DNA from: Syntrophomonadaceae bacterium
GTDB lineage: Bacteria; Bacillota; Dethiobacteria; PWVN01
NCBI GenBank assembly: GCA_007136165.1
Contig: SLHK01000139.1
Span: 1 to 6,118 of the forward strand
Direction of reading: 5' to 3'
Length of the DNA: 6,118 nucleotides
Under the pieces are notes generated by a model, which did no database searches, was not told the DNA's origin, and saw only the letters and a program-made list of their open reading frames with translations. The translations under genes were made by a program, and so were the position numbers. Positions 1 through 5,881 of this stretch are shown piece by piece (position 1 is the stretch's first letter; each line of letters begins with the position of its first letter).

Positions 1-248
1 ACCATGCTGACGAAGAGGAGGGGAAATGCCCTGGAGTCGCGGGCAAAGGAGTGGGACAGGCTGCGGCCGTTTTCCAACCCCTTAAGGACACCCTGGAGGG
101 GAAGGCCCAGGGGACGGCGCGCATTTTGCTCCGTAAGAATTTTGATGGCGGTTAGGACCGTTACTCCGGCGGTCATAAGGGTGGAGAACTGGCGGCAGAA
201 AACCATCAGGTCTTTGGAGCGTCCTTTTCGCCTCTGTAAGAAATTCAT
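1..248 (-). CDS. pilC: PilC/GspF-family pilus platform protein, N-terminal part (cut by window edge)
   Basis: This is the first 82 codons of an inner-membrane platform protein of type IV pilus and type II secretion systems, which anchors the assembly ATPase and helps insert pilins. The start is ATG at 248, with GGGGGAGG six bases upstream. The visible protein begins MNFLQRRKGRSKDL and runs into a typical T2SSF domain start: F-C-R-Q-F-S-T-L-M-T-A-G-V at residues 17-29, then a leucine-rich helix and the L-x-N-G-R-S-L-S-H-S-F segment at about 58-68. These match the family pattern of a helical cytoplasmic domain before the first membrane segment. The gene follows pilT after a 52-base gap and should be in the same operon. 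Most PilC proteins have some 60 extra residues before this domain. Their absence here resembles ComGB. The C-terminal part, including all membrane segments, lies outside the window. Confidence 0.85.
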   Translation of the reverse strand, partial: MNFLQRRKGRSKDLMVFCRQFSTLMTAGVTVLTAIKILTEQNARRPLGLPLQGVLKGLENGRSLSHSFARDSRAFPLLFVSM

Positions 249-300
249 TTGTAACCTCCCCCTCATCATCCCGCCCAAAAAACCCAGTTGCTGCCTCCCC

Positions 301-1350
301 TCACCCCGGCCGCTCCTTTGCCCTGACGGCATAAGCGGACGCCTCTTCGCCGCTGATAATGCCCCGCTCCAGCAGATCCTGCAGGCTGGCATCCATGGTG
401 GACATGGCCAGCTCCCCGCTGACCTGCATGATGCTGCCTATCTGGTACACCTTGCCTTCCCTGATCAAATTCCTCACGGCAGCGTTGGCCACCAGAACCT
501 CCGCTGCCAGGACCCGGCCTCCCCCCTTCCTGGGCAGGAGGAGCTGAGATATTATGCCGATAAGGGAGTTGGCCAGCTGCAGGCGGACCTGCTGCTGCTG
601 GTGGGGAGGAAAGACATCGATAATTCTTTCAATGGATTGGGGTGCGCTGGCGGTATGCAGGGAGGCCAGGACCAGGTGGCCCGTCTCCGCCGCCGTGATG
701 ACGGTGGAGACCGTCTCCAGATCCCGCATCTCCCCCACCATGATGACATCGGGGTCCTGGCGCAGGGCGGCCCGGAGGGCCCGGCCGTAGGAGCCGCAGT
801 CCAGCCCCATCTCCCGCTGGCTGATAATGCTTTTTTTCGACCTGTGGAGATATTCGACCGGGTCTTCCAGGGTGATTATGTGCTTGTTGAATTTGCGGTT
901 GATTTCCTCGACGATGGCGGCCAGGGTGGTGGATTTGCCGCTGCCCGAGGGGCCGCTGATGACCAGGAGGCCGTTCTTCCGGCAAATCAGGTCCTGCAGT
1001 ACCGGCGGCAGCCCCAGGCCTTCCAGGGAGGGGGCGGCGGAGGCAATAAGCCTGACCACCATGCCTACGGTGCCCCGCTGGAAAAAACAGCTGACGCGAA
1101 ACCGCCCCAGGCCCGGCAGGGTATGGGAGAAATCCCGATCCCGGGTTTCATTGAAAGCCTCCAGCTGCTCCGGGGTCAGGGCCTGCTCCGCCAGGGCCAG
1201 GGTATCGGCCGCCAGCAGTTCCGGGCAGCCTCCCAGTTGAGTCAGCCGGCCGTTGATGCGGGCCATGGGAGGCATCCCTGCTGAGATATGCAGGTCTGAT
1301 GCCCCCGCCTTTACGGCCCTTTCTAAGAGTTTTGCAAAGGATATTCCCAT
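301..1350 (-). CDS. pilT: PilT, type IV pilus retraction ATPase
   Basis: This 349-residue cytoplasmic hexameric ATPase is expected to power pilus disassembly, driving twitching, surface attachment or DNA uptake. The length is normal for PilT. Residues 15-35 carry the A-G-A-S-D-L-H-I-S start of the PAS-like N-domain. Walker A is GPSGSGKST at 133-141, the Asp box L-E-D-P-V-E-Y at 161-167, Walker B D-V-I-M-V-G-E-M-R-D at 201-210, and the His box H-L-V-L-A-S-L-H-T at 225-233. The R-I-I-D-V-F-P-P-H-Q-Q-Q-Q-V stretch at 242-255 is diagnostic of PilT rather than PilB. Near the C-terminus, I-R-E-G-K at 296-300 corresponds to the PilT AIREGK motif, and there is no cysteine zinc motif. The ATG at 1350 has AAGGAGG seven bases upstream. 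That site overlaps the pilB stop codon, and the gene gap is only 12 bases, so the two are probably translationally coupled. Confidence 0.95.
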   Translation of the reverse strand: MGISFAKLLERAVKAGASDLHISAGMPPMARINGRLTQLGGCPELLAADTLALAEQALTPEQLEAFNETRDRDFSHTLPGLGRFRVSCFFQRGTVGMVVRLIASAAPSLEGLGLPPVLQDLICRKNGLLVISGPSGSGKSTTLAAIVEEINRKFNKHIITLEDPVEYLHRSKKSIISQREMGLDCGSYGRALRAALRQDPDVIMVGEMRDLETVSTVITAAETGHLVLASLHTASAPQSIERIIDVFPPHQQQQVRLQLANSLIGIISQLLLPRKGGGRVLAAEVLVANAAVRNLIREGKVYQIGSIMQVSGELAMSTMDASLQDLLERGIISGEEASAYAVRAKERPG

Positions 1351-1362
1351 GATTTGCCTCCT

Positions 1363-2646
1363 TTACACCCCGTTAAAGGCGGCCCGGATGACTTCCGAGA
1401 GGCTTGTTAAGCCCTGCAGGGCCTTTTCAATCCCATCCTGGCTTAGGGGGATCAGGCCTTCCGCCCCCGCCTGCCTCTCTATATCCCCAACGGGAGCCCC
1501 CTTCAGAATCAGGCCCTTCATTTCCTCGCTGCAGGGCAGCACTTCGTGGAGGGCAAGCCTCCCCCGGTAACCCGTGCTGCTGCACCGGGGGCACCCCCGG
1601 GCCCTGTAGAGGACGGCAGGCATCCGGGCGGCAGGGTAGAACCTCAGGAAAAGTTCCTTTTCCGCTGCCGTCAGCTCCCCGGGCTCCCGGCAGCTGGGGC
1701 AAAGAAGGCGTACCAACCGTTGGGCCACGATGCCCACCAGAGAGGAGACCAGGAGATACTCCTTGACCCCCATATCCAAAAGCCTGGTGATGGCCCTGGG
1801 GGCGTCGTTGGTATGGAGGGTGGACAGGACCAGGTGGCCCGTAAGGGCCGCCCGGGTGGCAATCTCAGCCGTTTCCGCATCCCGGATTTCACCGATCATG
1901 ATGATATTGGGGTCCTGGCGCAGGATGTTTCTCAAGGCCCGGCCGAAGGTAAGGCCTATTTTGGCATTGATTTGCACCTGGTTTATGCCTTCCAGATAAA
2001 ATTCCACCGGATCTTCCACCGTTATGATATTTTTTTCCGGTGAATTCAAATGGTTGATGGCGGAATACAGGGTGGTGCTTTTCCCGCATCCGGTAGGCCC
2101 CGTCACCAGCAGCAGGCCGTGACTGGCCCGGATAAAGCCGGTGAAGGCGGCAAAGTTCTTCTCGTTCATGCCCAGCTTGTCCAAATCCATGATAATCCGG
2201 TCCCGGTTTAAAAGCCGCAGTACGATTTTTTCCCCCTTAATGGTGGGGAGGGTGGAAACCCGGATATTTACCGGCCCTTCCTCCAGCTGAAAATGCATGC
2301 GCCCGTCCTGGGGCAGCCTTCTCTCGGCTATATCCATGCCCGACAGGATTTTTATGCGGGAGAGGATCTGGGGCTGGGCCTCCCGGGGAGGCGAGGCAAA
2401 ATCGTGCAGCAGGCCATCGATTCTCAGGCGGAGGCAGAGGCCGCCATCCCCCGGCTCAATATGAACATCACTGGCTCCCGCCTGAATGGCTTCCAGAATA
2501 AACCTGTTAACCAGCTGGATGACGGAGGTGTCCTGGGCCAACCCGGCAGGCTCCCCCGGGCCTGACGACCTTCGAGGGCGGATCCCGTTTGGAAGAGCAT
2601 TTCTAAAGATTTCCCCCAACTTCTTGATTCCCCGGCTGGCGGCCAT
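1363..2646 (-). CDS. pilB: PilB/GspE-family pilus assembly ATPase, short form without the N-terminal domain
   Basis: This 427-residue hexameric ATPase drives polymerisation of pilin subunits at the membrane platform. It begins near the A-G-A-S-D-V-H-I-E-P motif at residues 56-65 of the N2 domain. Walker A is GPTGCGKST at 183-191, the Asp box V-E-D-P-V-E-F at 210-216, Walker B N-I-I-M-I-G-E-I-R-D at 247-256, and the His box H-L-V-L-S-T-L-H-T-N at 271-280. Paired cysteines C316/C319 and C352/C355 form the zinc-binding tetracysteine motif typical of PilB, GspE and ComGA relatives but absent from PilT. Full-length PilB proteins are about 560 residues and carry an extra N-terminal MshEN-type domain. 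Here only about 40 residues precede the ATPase module, so the protein is compact. The ATG at 2646 has a GGGGGG ribosome-binding site seven bases upstream, and there is no in-frame sign of a missing upstream domain. It heads the pilB-pilT-pilC cluster. Confidence 0.92.
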   Translation of the reverse strand: MAASRGIKKLGEIFRNALPNGIRPRRSSGPGEPAGLAQDTSVIQLVNRFILEAIQAGASDVHIEPGDGGLCLRLRIDGLLHDFASPPREAQPQILSRIKILSGMDIAERRLPQDGRMHFQLEEGPVNIRVSTLPTIKGEKIVLRLLNRDRIIMDLDKLGMNEKNFAAFTGFIRASHGLLLVTGPTGCGKSTTLYSAINHLNSPEKNIITVEDPVEFYLEGINQVQINAKIGLTFGRALRNILRQDPNIIMIGEIRDAETAEIATRAALTGHLVLSTLHTNDAPRAITRLLDMGVKEYLLVSSLVGIVAQRLVRLLCPSCREPGELTAAEKELFLRFYPAARMPAVLYRARGCPRCSSTGYRGRLALHEVLPCSEEMKGLILKGAPVGDIERQAGAEGLIPLSQDGIEKALQGLTSLSEVIRAAFNGV

Positions 2647-2665
2647 TCAATATCCCCCCTTTGAG

Positions 2666-2698
2666 CCGGCGGGCCTGCTGCCCCTGACCTGCCGCCGG
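2666..2698 (-). promoter_or_regulatory. Candidate leader hairpin upstream of pilB
   Basis: Seven-base perfect arms (2666-2672 and 2692-2698, CCGGCGG on the plus strand and its complement) enclose a 19-base GC-rich loop, about 20 bases before the pilB start. No T-run follows, so it does not look like a terminator. It could be a structured 5' leader or mRNA-stabilising stem. No convincing promoter for the pilus operon was found in the AT-rich stretch 2700-2745 just upstream. Confidence 0.3.
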
Positions 2699-2803
2699 TA
2701 CTTAGAATATTTTGCTTCTTTTAGTTTTTCTTGTATTATTTAACGGGCCGGTGGGCGCTGCCGTTGCACCATTTCTTCGCATTTTTTAAGCTTTTTTCCC
2801 CAT

Positions 2804-2830
2804 AAAAAAAAGACCGGTACGGTCTTTTTT
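2804..2830 (-). terminator. Rho-independent terminator after aroE (bidirectional form)
   Basis: A perfect 10-base stem (2806-2815 with 2821-2830) closes a five-base loop. The GACC/GGTC core is flanked by A-runs on one side and T-runs on the other. Read on the minus strand, the hairpin is followed by eight Ts at 2811-2804. The sequence is symmetric and would also work on the plus strand, but no plus-strand gene ends here. It separates aroE from the pilus operon, which implies a separate promoter for pilB. Confidence 0.85.
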
Positions 2831-2912
2831 GAGAAAAGATAACCGGGCCTTATTTGGTTCTTAAGTGCCTTTTACAGCACCACTTTTTTTATTGGGGTTT
2901 ACCGCCTCCCCG

Positions 2913-3773
2913 CTACAGGCTCACTGCCTCCCGCATAGCCTGCCGGGGGGCCTGGACTCCCGTAAAGAGGGTAAAACTCAGCACCGCCTGTTCCAGCAGC
3001 ATGGGCAAACCGTTCTGCACCCGGCAGCCCAGGGAATTCGCCATTTTCAGAAAAGGGGGTTCCTCCGGGTTGTAGCGTAAATCGGAAAAAAAGGTGTGGG
3101 GCCGGGCCTGGGCCAAAATCTCCAAAAACCAGTCCTGGCTGTTCTCATCCTTGAGAGCGGGCAGTGTATTGATGACCAGGGTAGCCTTTCTCAGGCACTC
3201 CTTGAAGTCCTGCCCCCCCAGGGCAACAGCCCGGATTTCCACCTCAGGGTAAGCTTCGCTGAAGGTTTTTTGCCACGGCTCCAATTTTTCCGGTGAGCGC
3301 AGGGCAAAGAACAGGGTTTCCATTTGACCTTGAACCAGGCCGGCGGCGGCGGCCCGGGCTGCACCGCCGCCCCCCAGGATAAGGGCCTTTCCTTCAGAAA
3401 TTTCCTCTGCAGACACATTGTACTGCAGGCCGGCCAGGAATCCCCCGGCATCGGTGTTGTGCCCCACCAGGCGGCCCTCCTCGTTGACGATGGTGTTTAC
3501 CGCCTCCAAAAAGGAAGCCTCGGGGGATACCTCATCCAGGTGGGGCATGACGGCCTGCTTGTGGGGCGCTGTTACGTTTACCCCGGCCATACCAAGGGAA
3601 CGGACGGACTTAACGGCTGTTGCCAGTTCGGCCTCCTCCACGCGAAAGGGCAGATAGCAGTAGTTCAGGTTCAGAGACTTAAAAGCTGCATTATGGATGG
3701 CCGGCGAAAGCGAATGCTCCACAGGCAATCCAAAAAGACCGGTTATTTTTGTTTTTCCTGTAATTTTTCCCAT
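2913..3773 (-). CDS. aroE: Shikimate dehydrogenase (NADP+)
   Basis: This enzyme reduces 3-dehydroshikimate to shikimate with NADPH in the chorismate (aromatic amino acid) pathway, in the cytoplasm. The protein is 286 residues, the usual length. Visible signatures are the substrate-binding H-S-L-S-P at 20-24, N-V-T-A-P-H-K with the catalytic Lys72, E-A-V-N-T with Asn93, and N-T-D-A-G-G-F with the catalytic Asp108. The nucleotide-binding loop is G-G-G-G-A-A-R-A at 134-141. The C-terminal N-G-L-P-M-L-L-E-Q-A motif closes the active site. The frame is open up to 4133, but ATG 3773 fits the family N-terminus (KITGLFGLPVEHSLSP) and has GGAGG six bases upstream, so the longer forms are rejected. The usual N-A-T-x-x-G-M segment after the nucleotide domain reads N-T-L-P-A-L-K here. 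The gene lies between two terminators, so it is probably transcribed alone. Confidence 0.95.
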   Translation of the reverse strand: MGKITGKTKITGLFGLPVEHSLSPAIHNAAFKSLNLNYCYLPFRVEEAELATAVKSVRSLGMAGVNVTAPHKQAVMPHLDEVSPEASFLEAVNTIVNEEGRLVGHNTDAGGFLAGLQYNVSAEEISEGKALILGGGGAARAAAAGLVQGQMETLFFALRSPEKLEPWQKTFSEAYPEVEIRAVALGGQDFKECLRKATLVINTLPALKDENSQDWFLEILAQARPHTFFSDLRYNPEEPPFLKMANSLGCRVQNGLPMLLEQAVLSFTLFTGVQAPRQAMREAVSL

Positions 3774-3864
3774 AGGGCACCTCCAGGCAGCAGGGTTGAA
3801 TATTTCCTGTTTCAGGGATTTCTCCATAAGCTTCTCATATCCTGCCGAAAACAGGGAGGAAATG

Positions 3865-3885
3865 AAAAAAGCCCCGGCGGGGCTT
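3865..3885 (-). terminator. Rho-independent terminator after the 63-codon gene
   Basis: A seven-base GC-rich stem (AAGCCCC at 3869-3875 with GGGGCTT at 3879-3885, loop GGC) is followed on the minus strand by a run of six Ts. It begins four bases after the stop codon of the small gene at 3889 and so supports that gene as a real transcribed unit. It also isolates aroE, whose promoter must then lie within 3774-3864. Confidence 0.85.
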
Positions 3886-3888
3886 GTG

Positions 3889-4080
3889 TTAGGGCTGCGG
3901 CTCTTTAAAGAGGTATTTGACTTCCAGTCCTTCCTCCGTCCTGCGCAGGATAATATCAGCCAATACCCTGCCCTTAAGGCCCTGCTCCTCCTGCACCCGG
4001 GCGAAGTGACGCCGCATTTCCGGCAGGATAGGGCCTTTGTTATTGGGCAGTTTGTGTATGAGAGTTTCCTGTGCCACCAT
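3889..4080 (-). CDS. Small conserved-looking protein of unknown function, 63 residues
   Basis: I do not recognise this protein. It starts MVAQETLIHKLPNNKG and ends YLFKEPQP. It is soluble and rich in charged residues, with no signal peptide or membrane segment. A probable helix lies at about residues 19-36 (L-P-E-M-R-R-H-F-A-R-V-Q-E-E-Q), and the end of the protein (D-I-I-L-R-R then L-E-V-K-Y-L-F) could form beta strands. Several facts support it as a real gene. The start ATG has a strong GGGAGGG site four bases upstream, third codon positions are mostly G or C as in the neighbouring genes, and a strong terminator follows four bases after the stop. It lies 65 bases downstream of another small gene and may be co-transcribed with it. 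No function can be assigned. Confidence 0.75.
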   Translation of the reverse strand: MVAQETLIHKLPNNKGPILPEMRRHFARVQEEQGLKGRVLADIILRRTEEGLEVKYLFKEPQP

Positions 4081-4145
4081 GCACCCTCCCAGGGATTAAT
4101 AGAGTTAGTGTTCCCCCCTGGAAGCTTTTCCATTCCTGTCCGGGC

Positions 4146-4286
4146 TTATGATCTGCGACCCCTCTGCCGCCGCTTTTCCTTTAATCTTTTGTATTTCATA
4201 AGGCTGATGACCTTGGAAGGCCTCTGCCCCTTCAGCCACCTTCTGAATCCCTCCACCGTCCCCACATAAGCCGTAAGGATTTTCAT
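4146..4286 (-). CDS. Putative small basic protein, 46 residues, unknown function
   Basis: The reading frame begins with ATG at 4286, and GGGGG lies six bases upstream. The protein starts MKILTAYVGTVEGFRRWLKG and ends in a very basic tail rich in Lys and Arg (K-R-L-K-E-K-R-R-Q-R-G-R-R-S). No domain is recognised. The tail could bind nucleic acid or acidic phospholipids, but that is only a guess from charge. I preferred this frame over an overlapping 62-codon frame (4293-4105, GTG start) because its third codon positions are more often G or C, as in neighbouring genes, and its start codon and SD spacing are better. The gene follows a plausible promoter and precedes the 63-codon gene. It could still be non-coding leader sequence of that gene. 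Confidence 0.45.
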   Translation of the reverse strand: MKILTAYVGTVEGFRRWLKGQRPSKVISLMKYKRLKEKRRQRGRRS

Positions 4287-4326
4287 GATTCACCCCCGCT
4301 GCAACCCGAAATAGGTCTTATATATA

Positions 4327-4355
4327 ATTTTATGCAGTTGGGGGGGTATTTATAA
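4327..4355 (-). promoter_or_regulatory. Candidate promoter for the two small genes
   Basis: On the minus strand, TTATAA (4355-4350) and TAAAAT (4332-4327) are separated by 17 bases, resembling a weak sigma-A promoter. It would start transcription near 4320 and give a leader of about 34 bases before the ATG at 4286. The spacer holds a run of seven Cs. The -10 region also reads CATAAAAT, close to the mother-cell sigma-E/K -10 pattern, so sporulation control is possible. Confidence 0.35.
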
Positions 4356-4382
4356 TTTCCCGCTCAGGAAAATAATGCCAAC

Positions 4383-4408
4383 AAAAAAACCTGCCCTAGT
4401 AGAGCAGG
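4383..4408 (-). terminator. Rho-independent terminator of yqeG, overlapping its stop codon
   Basis: The stem CCTGCTC/GGGCAGG on the minus strand (4408-4402 with 4396-4390, one G-T wobble) has a TACTA loop and is followed by seven Ts (4389-4383). The yqeG stop codon at 4398-4396 lies at the loop and inner stem, so the last codons of the gene form part of the terminator. Confidence 0.85.
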
Positions 4409-4902
4409 CCCTTTTCCTTCAACTTTCTAATGAGAATCTTTTCCACCTGGCGCATTATGCGGGTGCCAAAAAACTCCTTTTGGGACAGGGGCGTTACCAG
4501 GATGGTGTAAAGGCCCGTCCGGTTTCCCCCTAAGATATCGGTAAACAGCTGGTCGCCCAGTACGGCAGTTTCCGATGTTTCAAGCCCCATCTGCTCCAGG
4601 GCCCTGCGAAACCCGCCTCGCCGGGGTTTCACCGCCTTGGAAACAGCGGGTACGCCGGCCCGGGCGGCGAATTCCTCCACCCTGCCGGAGGAGTTGTTGG
4701 AGAGGATACAAACCTTAAAACCCGCTTCTTTCACGGTTTTCAGCCAATCTTTTAAGGGTTCTTCTATTTGCTGGACATTCCAGGCCACCAGTGTGTTGTC
4801 CAGGTCGGTTATGATCCCTTTAATACCTTTATCCTTAAGGTCCTTCAGGTTCAGCTCATAGATGGAATCAAGGATCAGGTCGGGGGAAAACTTCTTCAGC
4901 AC
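4396..4902 (-). CDS. yqeG: YqeG-family HAD-superfamily (subfamily IIIA) phosphatase
   Basis: This 168-residue protein belongs to the YqeG group of HAD phosphatases, close in length to Bacillus YqeG. The physiological substrate is not firmly known. HAD motif I is D-L-D-N-T at 33-37, with Asp33 the expected nucleophile and Asp35 the acid-base residue. Motif II is L-S-N-N at 67-70, motif III Lys is K92 in A-V-K-P, and motif IV is G-D-Q-L-F-T-D at 116-122. The conserved L-G-G-N-R-T-G-L-Y-T follows. The frame is open to 5052, but the GTG at 4902 matches the family start (M-L-K-K-F-x-P-D), has GAGG eight bases upstream, and sits just downstream of a clear promoter. The upstream 50 residues therefore appear untranslated. 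In Bacillus yqeG lies beside an aro gene, and here aroE is also close by. Confidence 0.93.
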   Translation of the reverse strand: MLKKFSPDLILDSIYELNLKDLKDKGIKGIITDLDNTLVAWNVQQIEEPLKDWLKTVKEAGFKVCILSNNSSGRVEEFAARAGVPAVSKAVKPRRGGFRRALEQMGLETSETAVLGDQLFTDILGGNRTGLYTILVTPLSQKEFFGTRIMRQVEKILIRKLKEKGLLY

Positions 4903-4921
4903 CTGCACCACCTCGCCTAGT

Positions 4922-4930
4922 ATTATACCA
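4922..4930 (-). promoter_or_regulatory. Extended -10 promoter for yqeG
   Basis: The minus strand reads TGGTATAAT (4930-4922), a perfect TATAAT with the TGn extension, so a weak -35 is tolerable. A possible but badly spaced TTGCAC lies 14 bases upstream of TATAAT. Transcription would start about a dozen bases before the GTG at 4902, leaving a leader barely longer than the ribosome-binding site. CACAAA and TTTGTG form a short inverted repeat immediately upstream of the -10. Confidence 0.6.
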
Positions 4931-5032
4931 CAAAAACCTTTGTGCAACATAAAAGATGTGTTTCCCAGAGATATGTCAGCGTGTTTGTCCGCATATCGGC
5001 GGTCAGTATGGGAAGGCAAGGGCAAATGGAAA

Positions 5033-5070
5033 GAGCAGCGGTTGGAAATCAAGGGTTGAAACCGCTGCTC
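5033..5070 (-). terminator. Probable sigK transcription terminator
   Basis: Perfect 11-base arms (5033-5043 and 5060-5070, GAGCAGCGGTT and its complement) enclose a 16-base loop, 54 bases after the sigK stop codon. On the minus strand the hairpin is followed by an interrupted T-rich stretch (TTTCCATTT), weaker than the other terminators in this window. No T-run follows on the plus strand. Confidence 0.55.
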
Positions 5071-5124
5071 AGGGAGGTGATTGGCTTAAATAAGAACCGG
5101 GGGAGGCGTAAAAGGGGCCTCAAA

Positions 5125-5838
5125 CTAGCTGTCCTGGTTGGCAGCCTCGGTTTTTTTAAATTCCTCGGCAATCTTCTGGATGGCCTTCTTTTCGATGCGG
5201 GATACATAAGAGCGGGATATTCCCAGGTGCCTGGCAACTTCCTTTTGGGTCTTCCTGATGCCGTTGGGCAGCCCGTAACGCATCATGAGGACGGTGCGTT
5301 CGCGTTTCTTCAGCGTCTTGACAACTTTGTAGAGCCTGGTTTGCAGAAGGCCCTTCTCTACCTGTTCCAAAACCATGTCGGCATCGGAACCCAAAATATC
5401 GATCAAGGCAATTTCGTTTCCTTCCTTATCGACCCCAATCGGTTCCTGCAGGTATACATCGTTTTTGGTCTTTTTGATGGCCCTAAGGTGCATTAATATT
5501 TCATTTTCGATACAGCGGGCAGCGTAAGTGGCCAACCGGGTGCCCTTTTTGTAGTTGAAGGTATTTATGGCTTTTATCAAGCCTATGGTTCCGATGGAAA
5601 TCAAATCTTCCTGATCTTCTCCCGTTTGTTCAAACTTCTTTATCATATGGGCCACCAGGCGCAGGTTTCTTTCGATGAGAACCCGGCGAGCCCGGCTGTC
5701 TCCATCCTGCATCTTCTTTAAAAATTCTTCTTCTTCCTTTTTGTTCAAGGGCTTTGGAAAGGAATCGTTGCTGATATAAGCGGTTAAAGTGGCTATTTCA
5801 TTGATTAAAAAGGCTAAAAACGATAAAAGGCCCAACAA
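5125..5838 (-). CDS. sigK: RNA polymerase sporulation sigma factor sigma-K (pro-form)
   Basis: This 237-residue protein is the late mother-cell sigma factor, which directs genes for spore cortex, coat and mother-cell lysis. Residues 1-20 are hydrophobic (M-L-G-L-L-S-F-L-A-F-L-I-N-E), matching the membrane-associated pro-sequence that SpoIVFB removes. T-L-T-A-Y at 17-21 corresponds to the Bacillus V-F-L-V-S-Y cleavage region. Region 2 spans about 55-120 (N-L-R-L-V-A-H, D-L-I-S-I-G-T-I-G-L-I-K, A-T-Y-A-A-R-C-I-E-N-E-I-L-M). The G-V-D-K-E-G-N-E segment at 135-142 separates sigma-K from sigma-E. Region 4 has a helix-turn-helix at about 196-218 (T-Q-K-E-V-A-R-H-L-G-I-S-R-S-Y-V-S-R). The coding sequence is continuous, with no skin-like insertion. 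The in-frame start is TTG at 5838, nine bases after GGGAGG. An ATG four bases upstream is out of frame. Confidence 0.95.
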   Translation of the reverse strand: MLGLLSFLAFLINEIATLTAYISNDSFPKPLNKKEEEEFLKKMQDGDSRARRVLIERNLRLVAHMIKKFEQTGEDQEDLISIGTIGLIKAINTFNYKKGTRLATYAARCIENEILMHLRAIKKTKNDVYLQEPIGVDKEGNEIALIDILGSDADMVLEQVEKGLLQTRLYKVVKTLKKRERTVLMMRYGLPNGIRKTQKEVARHLGISRSYVSRIEKKAIQKIAEEFKKTEAANQDS

Positions 5839-5847
5839 GCATAAACA

Positions 5848-5881
5848 CCTCCCATAGAATTACTTTTAATTCTATGAGAGG
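5848..5881 (-). promoter_or_regulatory. Palindrome in the sigK leader that includes its Shine-Dalgarno sequence
   Basis: Fifteen-base arms (5848-5862 and 5867-5881) match with one mismatch around a four-base loop. The inner CATAGAATTA/TAATTCTATG part is perfect. In a transcript reading into sigK, the downstream arm ends in GGGAGG, the ribosome-binding site, and would pair with CCTCTC in the upstream arm. It could mask translation, or it could be an operator, because the upstream arm also looks like a promoter -10. Confidence 0.6.

Noticed and set aside
4..1284. Plus-strand open frame of 426 codons opposite pilT and pilC
   Set aside because: It is antisense to two genes with clear family motifs. 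Its protein shows no domain, is rich in Gly, Gln and Pro from GC-rich shadow coding, and has no SD.
2647..2800. c-di-GMP riboswitch upstream of the pilus operon
   Set aside because: Such riboswitches are common before clostridial pilus genes, but I could not find the GEMM-I or type II conserved segments in this spacer.
2871..2897. AAGTG/CACTT hairpin followed by Ts on the plus strand downstream of aroE
   Set aside because: The stem is only five bases with a long loop, and no plus-strand gene ends there. The real terminator is at 2804-2830.
3774..4133. Longer AroE start giving 406 residues
   Set aside because: The extra 120 residues have no family similarity and cover another gene and its terminator. 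ATG 3773 has a good SD and the canonical N-terminus.
3324..4269. Plus-strand open frames of 194 and 190 codons opposite aroE and the small genes
   Set aside because: No recognisable domain and no ribosome-binding site, and they run across a strong minus-strand terminator. They look like antisense shadows.
4105..4293. 62-codon frame (GTG start) overlapping the 46-codon gene
   Set aside because: Third codon positions are less G/C-rich than the neighbours, and the SD overlaps the start codon itself. The ATG frame is better, though this is not certain.
4903..5052. Longer YqeG start giving 218 residues
   Set aside because: The extension overlaps the promoter and the end of the sigK terminator. 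The family starts at M-L-K-K-F, which is the GTG at 4902.
5125..5838. A skin-like insertion or split sigK
   Set aside because: The reading frame is continuous from the pro-sequence through region 4, with no recombinase or attachment site.
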